From Bacteroidota bacterium (lineage in GTDB: Bacteria; Bacteroidota; Bacteroidia; Sphingobacteriales; Sphingobacteriaceae): a stretch of DNA of 38,747 nucleotides. The notes under the pieces were generated by a model, which was not told the DNA's origin, ran no database searches, and saw only the letters and a program-made list of their open reading frames with translations. Positions 7,524 to 15,504 of the stretch are shown here, piece after piece. How positions within the stretch are numbered: the first letter of the stretch is position 1; every line of letters starts with the position of its first letter. The translations under genes were made by a program, and so were the position numbers. The stretch is from NCBI GenBank assembly GCA_013286235.1, contig JABDGE010000031.1:1-38747 (forward strand), given 5' to 3'.

Positions 7524-9401
7524 TTATTTCTCCACCGGCAATATCAGCTTTGACGAATGGTAAACGTTGATGGTTTCCTTTATAAAATCCGAAGCTTTGG
7601 CGTGATAAATATCCACAAACTGCTGCGGGTTGCGGTCCACCAACGGGAACCAGCTGCTTTGTACCTGCACCATAATTCGGTGGCCCTTTTTAAAGGTATG
7701 CGCCACATCGGGCATGGTGTATTTAACTTCGGTTAGCTTATTCGGCATAAAGGGCGACGGGTTGGAATAGCTGTCGCGATACCTTCCGCGCATAATTTCG
7801 GCACGTACCAGCATCTGGTAACCACCCATTGGATATTTTACAATCGGATCGGTTTCGGCATAAATGTCTATATCATTATACCCGGAATTATCCGGGAAAA
7901 CATCGATAAGTTTTACTACAAAATCCGCATCGGTGTTTGATAAACTAACCATCAGATCGGCGATAACCGGGCCTGCAAGTGTTACATCCTGAGTGAGGGT
8001 GTCGGTTTGGTATGCCAGCACATCGGTGCGGCGGGCCGCAAAGCGTTGGTCGTCCGTCATGTATTTGCGGGTGCGGTTATAGTGCACTTCCTCGCTGTAT
8101 GGGACGGGCTTGGCCGGGTCGCTGATGTAAGTGTCATAGGTAGTGGGCGAAGCCGCCGAGCCGCTGAATGACAAATTGCTGTTTTCGCCCAGGTAAATAT
8201 CAGTCGGCGTTACATCGGCAGGCGGCCATTGAGGCAACTGCCGCCACTTGTTCTCGCCGGTAAAAAATACGGTAGCCTTTCTTATGCTGTCGACCGATCC
8301 TACGCCGCGCAGGTAGTAGTCAAAAAACGGAATCTCGATGTTATCGGCATACCATTTACTGGTATTACTGCCCCATTGCACATTGCCCAGGTGAGTGCCG
8401 TCGTTGTTGCGCCATTCGCCGTGATACCAGGGGCCCATCACGAGGCGGCTATTGGTGGCCGGACTTTGCTTGACAAGCGCCTTATAAACGTTCCAGGCGC
8501 CAAAGCAGTCCTCGGCATCATATTCGCCGCCAACCACCAGCATGGCGGGCTTAACATCCTTTATGCCGACCCTCGCGTTGCGCGCCATCCACCACGCATC
8601 GCGGTTGGGATGGTTCATCATTTCGTTCCAAAACTTAAGGCTATCCCCGGCAATTTTTGTCAGGTTAGCCACAGTGCCTTCGCTTAAATAAAACTGGTAA
8701 TTATCGTGCACAGGCGGGTCCCATGTTGGCGCAGGTACGGTTGTTGGTTGCGGGTGTGGGTATCCGAAACCAAACTGTTTATAAAACGCAAAGGCGTCCA
8801 TCTGGAAAAAAGCGCCGTTATGGTGAAAGTCATCGCCCACAAACCAATCTGTCACAGGCGCTTCGGGGCTAACAGCCTTTAACGCCGGGTGTCCGCTCAG
8901 CGAAGCCATGGTCGAATAAAAACCGGGATATGAAATTCCAAATACGCCTACTTTTCCATTGTTGTTGGGCAGGTTTTTCACCAGCCAGTCGATGGTATCG
9001 TAGGTGTCGCTGGCCTCGTCGATATCCTTGTTCGTCTTTTTGTTGAAATTAAATGGGCGCACATCGGCATACTCACCCTCGCTCATCCAACGGCCGCGCA
9101 CGTCTGCTATAACCATTATATAGCCTCTTTTGCAATATTGCATCAGGTGATCCTGCCAGAACGCCCGGAAATTGTTTTCGCCATACGGGTAGCAGGAATA
9201 GGGGCTACGCTCCATCAGGATGGGGTGCTTTTCGGAATTGTCCTTCGGCAGGTAAACCGATACGAAGAGTTTCACACCATCGCGCATGGCGATCTTAATC
9301 TCCTTTTTGGTGTAATTATTTACAACCCACGTTGAATCTGCGTTTTGTGCGAAAACGAAACAGGGCATTAAGAGTAATAAAATACCGTAAACTTTTTTCA
9401 T
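7524..9401 (-). CDS. Secreted CocE/NonD-type hydrolase (S15 family), copy 2
   Basis: A 625-residue exported enzyme (signal MKKVYGILLLLMPCFVFAQ). Residues of about 30-380 form the X-Pro dipeptidyl-peptidase/CocE alpha/beta-hydrolase: IADVRGRWMSEGEY, nucleophile in GISYPGFYS, Asp in VVGGEYDAED and His in MGPWYHGEW. The C-terminal part, from about residue 430 (TRKYMTDDQRFAARR), is the jelly-roll domain found in cocaine esterase and glutaryl-7-ACA acylase. Such enzymes cleave esters or amides, including alpha-amino-acid esters and beta-lactam side chains; the natural substrate is unknown. It lies 25 bp behind a close paralogue, which implies cotranscription after tandem duplication. Confidence 0.87.
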   Translation of the reverse strand: MKKVYGILLLLMPCFVFAQNADSTWVVNNYTKKEIKIAMRDGVKLFVSVYLPKDNSEKHPILMERSPYSCYPYGENNFRAFWQDHLMQYCKRGYIMVIADVRGRWMSEGEYADVRPFNFNKKTNKDIDEASDTYDTIDWLVKNLPNNNGKVGVFGISYPGFYSTMASLSGHPALKAVSPEAPVTDWFVGDDFHHNGAFFQMDAFAFYKQFGFGYPHPQPTTVPAPTWDPPVHDNYQFYLSEGTVANLTKIAGDSLKFWNEMMNHPNRDAWWMARNARVGIKDVKPAMLVVGGEYDAEDCFGAWNVYKALVKQSPATNSRLVMGPWYHGEWRNNDGTHLGNVQWGSNTSKWYADNIEIPFFDYYLRGVGSVDSIRKATVFFTGENKWRQLPQWPPADVTPTDIYLGENSNLSFSGSAASPTTYDTYISDPAKPVPYSEEVHYNRTRKYMTDDQRFAARRTDVLAYQTDTLTQDVTLAGPVIADLMVSLSNTDADFVVKLIDVFPDNSGYNDIDIYAETDPIVKYPMGGYQMLVRAEIMRGRYRDSYSNPSPFMPNKLTEVKYTMPDVAHTFKKGHRIMVQVQSSWFPLVDRNPQQFVDIYHAKASDFIKETINVYHSSKLILPVEK

Positions 9402-9426
9402 GTGTTCGTTATTTCAGGTTGAATGA

Positions 9427-11283
9427 TCATTTTAAAACGGATAGTATAATTTTCGTCTGATCGTGATAGATGTTTATCGTTTCCTTCACGAAATCCGAGT
9501 CATTCGCGTGGTAAATATCGACAAATTGCTGCGGGTTCCGATCCGTCAGCGGGAACCAGCTGCTTTGTACTTGTATCATGATGCGGTGCCCCCTTTTAAA
9601 GGTATGGGCAACATCGGGCATAGTGTATTTTACTTCCGTTGGTTTGCCGGGAACAAAAGCTTCCGGTTTCGAAAAGCTGTTGCGGTACCGGCCGCGCATG
9701 GTTTCGGCGCGCACCAGCATTTGGTAACCCGCCATAGGATATTTGGTAACCGGGTTGTCCTTCAAATCTGTTGGCAGCACATCGATCAGCTTCACGATGA
9801 AATCGGCGTCGGTATTGGAGATGCTGACCATGAGGTCGGCAATTACCGGACCGGCCAGCGTGACGTCATTTGCAAGGGTATCGGTTTCGTAAACCAGCAC
9901 ATCGGGCCGTCGGGCGGCAAAGCGCTGGTCGTCCGTCATATATTCGCGGGTGCGGTTAACATGCACCTTTTCTGTATAAGGTACCGGTTTTGACGGATCG
10001 CTGGTATAGGTATCGAAAGAGTTTGCGCCGCTTGCTGTCGGGGAAAAGGTTAGTTTGGCGTTCGGTTCCAGGTAAACCGGCGTCGGAGTAATATCAGCCG
10101 GCGGCCACTGTTTAAATGTCTTCCATTGGTTTTCGCCCGAAAAGAAAATCGTTGCCTTGCTGATACTATCCAGTGAGCCTATGCCGCGCAGGTAATAATC
10201 GAACCACGGAATTTCGATATGCTGTTGATACCAGTCGGCGGTATTGCTGCCGAAATTGACATTCCCCAAATGGGTGCCGTCCTTACTGGCCCATTGCCCG
10301 TGGTACCAGGGGCCCATTACAAACTTACTGTCGGTGGTCGGGCTTTGGTTTACCAGCGCCTGGTAAGTATGCCACGCGCCGTAGCCATCTTCGGCGTCAA
10401 ACAGCCCGCCGACTACCAGCATGGCCGGCTTCACATTTTTAATACCCGAACGGGTATCGCGCACCTTCCACCAGGCATCCAAATTGGGGTGCTTCATCAT
10501 ATTGCTCCAAAAGGCCAGACTATCGCCGGTCACTTTGGTAAAATTCGGCAATGCGCCCATGCTCAAATACCAGGCATAGTTGTCGTAGTTGGGAATATTG
10601 TAAGTTTTGGCGGGCGAAGTAGTGGGCTTAGGCCGTGGCTGACTGAATCCATAGCCCACATGAAAGTCGAATGCATCCATTAGGAACAGCACCCCATTGT
10701 GGTGGTCGTCATCGCCAAAAAAGCGATCGGTCACGGGCGCTTGCGGGCTTACGGCTTTTAGTGCGGGGTGACCACTCAAGGCAGCCTCGGTAGCATAAAA
10801 TCCCGGGAAGGAAATGCCCACTACGCCCACCTTGCCGTTGTTTCCATCAATGTTTTTAACCAGCCAGTCGATGCTGTCGTAAGTGTCGCTTGCTTCGTCA
10901 ATATCCTTGTTTGTTTTTTTATCGGGGATGAATGGCCGCACTACTTCGAAAGTCCCCTCGCTCATCCACCGCCCACGAATGTCCTGAATAACGATAATGT
11001 ACCCGCGCCGCAGGTAATTCATCATATACACATAATAGCGCCAAAGCGGCATGTACCCCTTACCGTATACGCCGACAGAATATGGCGTTCGCATCATCAA
11101 TATGGGATGTTTTTCGGATTTGTCGTTCGGCACATATACCGACGTAAACAGTTTAATACCGTCGCGCATGGGTATTCGAACTTCCTGCTTTGTATAGTTG
11201 TTTACAAACCAGGTAGAATCGGGGTTTTGCGCGAAGGCGAAAATCGGGCATAAAAAGAAAAGAAATGCGGATAGTGTTTTCAT
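9427..11283 (-). CDS. Secreted CocE/NonD-type hydrolase (S15 family), copy 1
   Basis: A 618-residue paralogue of the following gene with the same architecture: signal MKTLSAFLFFLCPIFAFAQ, IQDIRGRWMSEGTF, nucleophile elbow GISFPGFYA, Asp in VVGGLFDAED, His in MGPWYHGQW, and a C-terminal jelly-roll domain starting TREYMTDDQRFAARR. Catalytic positions are conserved in both. The clearest difference is a shorter loop near residue 510, where copy 2 carries an insertion (SGYNDIDIYAET). It is the first gene of the pair; its 148-bp divergent upstream region holds a GTTAACCAATCAATTAAA word shared with the region upstream of the ChbG-like gene. Confidence 0.87.
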   Translation of the reverse strand: MKTLSAFLFFLCPIFAFAQNPDSTWFVNNYTKQEVRIPMRDGIKLFTSVYVPNDKSEKHPILMMRTPYSVGVYGKGYMPLWRYYVYMMNYLRRGYIIVIQDIRGRWMSEGTFEVVRPFIPDKKTNKDIDEASDTYDSIDWLVKNIDGNNGKVGVVGISFPGFYATEAALSGHPALKAVSPQAPVTDRFFGDDDHHNGVLFLMDAFDFHVGYGFSQPRPKPTTSPAKTYNIPNYDNYAWYLSMGALPNFTKVTGDSLAFWSNMMKHPNLDAWWKVRDTRSGIKNVKPAMLVVGGLFDAEDGYGAWHTYQALVNQSPTTDSKFVMGPWYHGQWASKDGTHLGNVNFGSNTADWYQQHIEIPWFDYYLRGIGSLDSISKATIFFSGENQWKTFKQWPPADITPTPVYLEPNAKLTFSPTASGANSFDTYTSDPSKPVPYTEKVHVNRTREYMTDDQRFAARRPDVLVYETDTLANDVTLAGPVIADLMVSISNTDADFIVKLIDVLPTDLKDNPVTKYPMAGYQMLVRAETMRGRYRNSFSKPEAFVPGKPTEVKYTMPDVAHTFKRGHRIMIQVQSSWFPLTDRNPQQFVDIYHANDSDFVKETINIYHDQTKIILSVLK

Positions 11284-11431
11284 GCAGACAAATCAGAGGG
11301 TCAGTATGTAAATATGACTATTTTCACCTAATAATTGAAATGCCCGTTGATGAAAAAATAAACAACAATAAAATTCGTTAACCAATCAATTAAAATCTTC
11401 TCCTTTACTGCTTTAAACCTCTCCTAAGTTT

Positions 11432-12022
11432 ATGAAAAAGATACCCTTACTGCTTTGCTTTTGTGTATTAAGTTTCCGGGGAGTATGCCAGCAATTCGAT
11501 CTGGGTATTATTGCCGGACCCAACGTTTCTACTTTCATTCCCCCGGCCGGCCAGGAACCGGGAGGAGTAATAAAATATTCGGCCCTTGCTGGCTTCCATG
11601 CGGGGGTGATATTCCAGGTTGCTGTCGGCAGTATTTATATCCAACCAGGGATGGTATATGAAACTATCGGCGGAAAACTAAACGCATATGACGACGACTT
11701 CGGTGGCGGCCCTTTTTCTTTAACCAGCTCGCTTCAATATTTGCAGGTGCCCTTAAATATACTTTATCATACTAAATCTGGTAAATTTTTCTTTGGTGGT
11801 GGCCCTTATGTAGCTTTCGGTATCTCCGGAAACGTCAACCACAATACCACCAGTGGCTCGGCTACCTATAAATTTGTTTTCAGTGGTTCAAACAACCCGG
11901 AATTCGGCTTAAATTTAGTAGGCGGCGTACATGTGCCAGGTAATTTTATATTTACTGCCGGAGCTTCTTTCGCGGAGCAAAACAAAGTTTATAATATCTC
12001 TATCGGGCGTATGTTTTGGTAG
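11432..12022 (+). CDS. Outer-membrane beta-barrel protein, PorT-like
   Basis: A 196-residue protein with a signal peptide (MKKIPLLLCFCVLSFRGVCQ) and the repeating glycine/aromatic strand pattern of small outer-membrane barrels: FDLGIIAGPNVSTF, GFHAGVIFQVAV, SIYIQPGMVYETIGGKL, LQVPLNILYHTKSGKFFFGG and GLNLVGGVHV. This matches the outer-membrane-beta-barrel/PorT family of Bacteroidetes, for which no single function is known. The stop codon abuts a block of intergenic repeats beginning at 12022. Confidence 0.8.
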   Translation: MKKIPLLLCFCVLSFRGVCQQFDLGIIAGPNVSTFIPPAGQEPGGVIKYSALAGFHAGVIFQVAVGSIYIQPGMVYETIGGKLNAYDDDFGGGPFSLTSSLQYLQVPLNILYHTKSGKFFFGGGPYVAFGISGNVNHNTTSGSATYKFVFSGSNNPEFGLNLVGGVHVPGNFIFTAGASFAEQNKVYNISIGRMFW

Positions 12023-12110
12023 ATGTGCACCTTCGCTGAAGCTACGGCGCACGAAGTGCGGAAGTGCAAATGTGCGGATATGCAGGTGCGGGGATGTGGA
12101 GACGTCCGTT
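12022..12110. repeat. Left inverted repeat block around DUF4386/lipoprotein genes
   Basis: Contains CCTTCGCTGAAGCTACGG, then CTACGGCGCACGAAGTGCGG with the small hairpin CGCAC-GAA-GTGCG, then degenerate ATGTGCGGATATGCAGGTGC words. It is matched in opposite orientation by 13297-13390. Confidence 0.65.
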
Positions 12111-12243
12111 GATTTTTCGACCGGGCGGTACCATTTAATTGTTACCGTAAGAACTATCAATGCATTGATATAATGAATACCTTTATTGAGGCATTACATC
12201 AAAGGAATTCTCCAAAAATCTATAAATCCAAACAGCAAACTTA

Positions 12244-12792
12244 ATGAAAAAACCAAACGCTGCGGCAGAGGCGGGCCCGAGAGCGAGGCTCACCGGGGTG
12301 GTGTACTTGTCTTACTTTCTGACCGCGATAATCGGAGAAATCCTGGGTCAACATAAATTTGAGGCGTGGAGCACCAGTATAAACCTCGTATCGTTTGGAC
12401 TATATCTTGCCCTCGCGGGGCTTTTCTATTTGCTATTCAGACCGGTTAATTGGGTAGTCTCTTTAGTTGCTGCTATTGTCAGTACAATAGGATGTATCAT
12501 CGGCGCAGCCGCGCTCTTTTATGCGCCCGCATCGCAAATCAGTCCGCTTTGGTTTTTCGGGCCTTATTGTCTTTTAATTGGCTATTTGATCATCAGGTCA
12601 ATATTTTTGCCGCGAATTCTTGGCGTGCTGATGGTCCTGGCCGGTGTCGGTTGGCTGGTTTTTCTGTCACCGCTGGGGAAGTACGTAACCATGTATATCG
12701 AGATCCTCGGTGTAGTGTCTGAAGCATCGTTGATGCTATGGTTGATTGTGAAGGGAGTGAAAGTGAGTCAATGGAATGAACAGGCGGGGTGA
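12244..12792 (+). CDS. DUF4386-family membrane protein
   Basis: A 182-residue integral membrane protein with about six hydrophobic segments. The order of features fits DUF4386: ARLTGVVYLSYFLTAIIGEI near the start, an LFRPVN loop before the third segment, then PRILGVLMVLAGVGWLVF and the closing EASLMLWLIVKGV. It is shorter than many relatives because the second loop is compact. No function is known for the family. The 221 bp upstream are repeats rather than a recognisable promoter. Confidence 0.78.
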   Translation: MKKPNAAAEAGPRARLTGVVYLSYFLTAIIGEILGQHKFEAWSTSINLVSFGLYLALAGLFYLLFRPVNWVVSLVAAIVSTIGCIIGAAALFYAPASQISPLWFFGPYCLLIGYLIIRSIFLPRILGVLMVLAGVGWLVFLSPLGKYVTMYIEILGVVSEASLMLWLIVKGVKVSQWNEQAG

Positions 12793-12840
12793 TGTGCGGA
12801 TGTACAGATACGCGGATGTGTAGATGTGCATATTTGAAAA
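12793..12840. repeat. GATGTGCGGATGTACAGA-type degenerate repeat
   Basis: Starts at the stop codon of the DUF4386 gene and consists of GATGTGCGGATGTACAGATA followed by CGCGGATGTGTAGATGTGCA. The same words occur in the blocks at 12022-12110 and, in opposite orientation, at 13297-13390. Confidence 0.55.
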
Positions 12841-12925
12841 TGCGTGGATTTCTTAAAATTATCGTTTGAGCTTGGTTATATGTAGCGTTATTAATAGATC
12901 TTTCGTATCTAAAGAAAAAGCCAAT

Positions 12926-13249
12926 ATGAAAGCCATTATTCTCATCCTTTTAGTGGCACTAACTTTTGCAGCCTGCAAAAAGGGAGGTGTAGGACCTTAC
13001 CAAAGCCAGGGGGTTATTATTGGTGTTTTCAGTGGTCTCTGCCCTAAAGATCTGCGTTGCGGCGGGGTGGAGATAACCATAAAAGACGACCCAACCAAAA
13101 ACCCGCCACCATTTTATTATATTGATACAGCACTAACGCAATTAGGCATCAGCGCCAACGCAAAATTCCCGATAAACGTAAGCCTTAACTGGAAGCACGA
13201 CACGACCAGTACCTATTACATCATCGTTACCAGCCTGAAAGTGGATTAG
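12926..13249 (+). CDS. Small putative lipoprotein
   Basis: A 107-residue protein when started at the ATG at 12926, which places a clean lipoprotein signal (MKAIILILLVALTFAAC, lipidated Cys at residue 17) at the N-terminus; the longer frame from 12866 would bury it. The mature part, about 90 residues, includes a Cys pair in GLCPKDLRCGGVEITIKDD and a beta-rich tail. I recognise no family. It stands between two blocks of the inverted repeat described at 12022 and 13297. Confidence 0.65.
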   Translation: MKAIILILLVALTFAACKKGGVGPYQSQGVIIGVFSGLCPKDLRCGGVEITIKDDPTKNPPPFYYIDTALTQLGISANAKFPINVSLNWKHDTTSTYYIIVTSLKVD

Positions 13250-13296
13250 CTATGAGATAGGATCAAAATATTCGGATGTCGAAATTTTTAAATCCT

Positions 13297-13390
13297 CTCA
13301 TCCGCATATCCGCACACTTCGTGCGCCGTAGCTTTTATCAACGGCCGTAGCTTTGGCGAAGGAGGTAGCGAAGGAGCATCCGCACATCAA
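13297..13390. repeat. Right inverted repeat block
   Basis: Read on the minus strand, 13310-13333 gives AGCTACGGCGCACGAAGTG then TGCGG, which matches the left block (12040-12061) except for a two-base insertion; CCTTCGCCAAAGCTACGG at 13342-13361 matches the left CCTTCGCTGAAGCTACGG. The right block carries one extra copy of the AAGCTACGGC word. Confidence 0.65.
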
Positions 13391-13395
13391 AAAAT

Positions 13396-14376
13396 TTACC
13401 TATTCAGCTCCCTCAACCTGTCCCTGATATAAATCCCTGCTGAGGACAACTCATCTTCCGTCCAACCGCCGTTATCGGGAGCGCCGGGCATCAGCAGTGC
13501 TGTTGTTTCGTCCTTGTCGGTGATGTTCCAGTTGGACCAGCTTAGTTTATTGGCTTCCATCCAGCTGAACCAGGTTTTGACGAGTTTTTTATCGAATTTA
13601 CCATTGCCGTCCGACTCGCCTACCCCCCATTCGGTTATGATGAGCGGCAGGCCTTTTTTGATGGCCAGGTCGGCTTTGGCGCGTAATTTTTCCTGGTGGT
13701 TGGGATCTGACGCGTAAAAATGGAAGGAATAGGCAATGTTTTTAAAGCCGGTTATAGGGTTTGCTGCCGCAACATCGACGTCCTGGTCCCAATGGGGGCT
13801 GCCCACGACGATGAGGTTGTCGGGATCGTATTTTCGGATTTCGGTTATGACCTGTATCGCGTAGTTTTTAACAGTATCCCAACTGATAGCGGTCGGTTCG
13901 TTCCATATCTCGTAGATCACGTTGGGAACGCCGGAATATCTCTTAGCCATTTCCGTAAAAAACTCCTTTGATCGTTCCAGGTGAAGATTGCTGTGGTGAT
14001 CGTGCCAGTCGATCAGGACGTAGATGCCATCTTTGATTGCCTGGTCGGCTACATTTTCGAGCAATTGGGTTTGCAGGGCCGGTTCCTGTAAATAACCATG
14101 ATCGGGTTCCACACCTATTGCGGCGCGAATGATGGAAACTTTGAAATCGCTTACCAGCCAGTCAACCACCGCCGGATTATAATATTTTCGCCCTCCCCAT
14201 AGGCTCCATGAAAAACTGATGCCCCGTAGCTGCGGGGGAAAGCCGTTTTTGTTTACGATAAAGCCATTTTGTACCTGCAAAGCACCATTCAGGGCGACCG
14301 GGCTTGTCGCGTCCTGGGCGAAAAGAACGGTACAACTAAGTATGCTGAATAAAAATATCCATATCGCCTTTTTCAT
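13396..14376 (-). CDS. Secreted glycoside hydrolase family 5 (cellulase-type)
   Basis: A 326-residue enzyme with signal peptide MKKAIWIFLFSILSCTVLFA. The GH5 barrel is visible as LRGISFSWSLWGG (50-62), IRAAIGVEP (83-91), LIDWHDHHSNL (121-131), the acid/base Glu160 in VIYEIWNEP, HFYASDPNH (219-227) and the nucleophile Glu249 in IITEWGVGE. The layout is that of bacterial endo-beta-1,4-glucanases such as GH5_2; mannan or other beta-glucans cannot be excluded. No carbohydrate-binding module is present. It converges on the small lipoprotein gene, with repeats between them. Confidence 0.88.
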   Translation of the reverse strand: MKKAIWIFLFSILSCTVLFAQDATSPVALNGALQVQNGFIVNKNGFPPQLRGISFSWSLWGGRKYYNPAVVDWLVSDFKVSIIRAAIGVEPDHGYLQEPALQTQLLENVADQAIKDGIYVLIDWHDHHSNLHLERSKEFFTEMAKRYSGVPNVIYEIWNEPTAISWDTVKNYAIQVITEIRKYDPDNLIVVGSPHWDQDVDVAAANPITGFKNIAYSFHFYASDPNHQEKLRAKADLAIKKGLPLIITEWGVGESDGNGKFDKKLVKTWFSWMEANKLSWSNWNITDKDETTALLMPGAPDNGGWTEDELSSAGIYIRDRLRELNR

Positions 14377-14526
14377 TTGCCTTTTTTAAACAGTTCGAAA
14401 TGTAATGGAATATTTTTGCGGGCGATCAAGAGTGCAAAAAAATGATCATATTTTGTTAAAAAGACGTAAAGGAGGACCGTCCGCTGATGCTTGGTAACGA
14501 TGATTTTGCGCAGGTAGCGATGATTT

Positions 14527-14572
14527 AACCGCAGCGTGCGCGGAGGAGGCACAAAGACCGCGGAGGAAAATT
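14527..14572. repeat. AACCGCAG...GGAGGCACAAAG repeat (CACAGAG family)
   Basis: The words AACCGCAG, GCGGAGGAGGCACAAAGA and CCGCGGAGGAAAA resemble the CACAGAG repeats at 28331-28455 and 36745-36795. It lies between the starts and ends of the GH5 and beta-lactamase genes; the rest of 14377-14593 shows nothing I can name. Confidence 0.4.
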
Positions 14573-14593
14573 GTTTTGTTGATCAATGGTTTT

Positions 14594-15487
14594 TTATTTA
14601 TTATAAAAATCGTAGGTCGCTTTGGCTATTTTGGCGATAACCCCTTCGCGGGTGGCATCATCGCCGGAGGCATTGCAAACAAATACCGAAATAATAATGT
14701 GTTTTCCGTTAGGCAGTGTTAGGATGCCCACATCGTTGGTGGAGGGAGTTATGCCATTAGGGTCAGTACTCGCCGAGCCTGTTTTATGGGCAACGACGGT
14801 GCCGGGCGGCAGCAAGCCCTTCAGGCGCTGAGGGCCGGTGGTTGTTTCCACCATCATTTGATACAGTGCATCGGTACTAACTTTGGTCAAAATCTTGTCG
14901 TTATAAAACATATTGAGCAAGGCGGTCATCTCAATGGGTTTGCACCAATTGGCAAACTGCAGTTCCCAGGCCGATGCCATATCGGCTTCGGAAGTGCGGA
15001 CTGCTATACCCCTTATCCCAATCTGAAGCATATAAGCCTGCACGGTTTTGGGTCCGCCGATCAATCCGAGTAAAATATCGCAGGCGTTGTTATCGCTTTG
15101 CGAAATCATATAAACAAGCAGGCTGTCCAGGCTAATATCGGTGCCTTTCGGATACCTGTCACGCAAAGGGCTGTGGGTATCTTTCGGCAGTTCTTTTTTG
15201 GTGACGTGAACGATTTGAGTAAGCGACAGTTTGCCTGTGTCAACCCAATGCAGTACGGTCAAGGCGATCGGGAATTTCATAACACTGTGCAAAACCAGCC
15301 GGGCTTTGCCGTTATAGCTAAGGGTATCCCCTGTCTCTATATTTAAAATAGAAACGCCGACAATTCCTTTGATGGGCTTAGCAATCTGCACAATTTGTTT
15401 GCGCAGCGCTGAATCCTTGTTAACCTGTGAAAATGCCGGGACGATAAAAAACAACAAAACAATAACACACAGAATATATCTTTTCAT
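14594..15487 (-). CDS. Class A beta-lactamase, subclass A2-like
   Basis: A 297-residue enzyme with signal peptide MKRYILCVIVLLFFIVPAFSQ. All active-site elements are present: Ser68-V-M-Lys71, Ser131-Asp132-Asn133, Glu167 in TSEADM, and Lys235-Thr-Gly. The omega-loop context (SEADMASAWELQFANW) resembles the PER/VEB/CfxA/CepA group (subclass A2) typical of Bacteroidetes, rather than TEM/SHV with its ExxLN. It should hydrolyse beta-lactams in the periplasm; the spectrum cannot be predicted. It is the last gene of a minus-strand operon, 17 bp behind the alpha/beta-hydrolase gene and led by an sdpR-like repressor, so it may be under that repressor's control. Confidence 0.92.
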   Translation of the reverse strand: MKRYILCVIVLLFFIVPAFSQVNKDSALRKQIVQIAKPIKGIVGVSILNIETGDTLSYNGKARLVLHSVMKFPIALTVLHWVDTGKLSLTQIVHVTKKELPKDTHSPLRDRYPKGTDISLDSLLVYMISQSDNNACDILLGLIGGPKTVQAYMLQIGIRGIAVRTSEADMASAWELQFANWCKPIEMTALLNMFYNDKILTKVSTDALYQMMVETTTGPQRLKGLLPPGTVVAHKTGSASTDPNGITPSTNDVGILTLPNGKHIIISVFVCNASGDDATREGVIAKIAKATYDFYNK

Positions 15488-15504
15488 ACCTGCTAATAAC
15501 GTAA

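Noticed and set aside
8229..8687. Open frame antisense to the CocE copy 2 gene
   Set aside because: It lies wholly within a well-supported enzyme gene and has no recognisable domain.
14594..15487. Penicillin-binding or serine-hydrolase protein instead of a beta-lactamase
   Set aside because: The omega-loop Glu, SDN and KTG motifs are all present at class A spacing.
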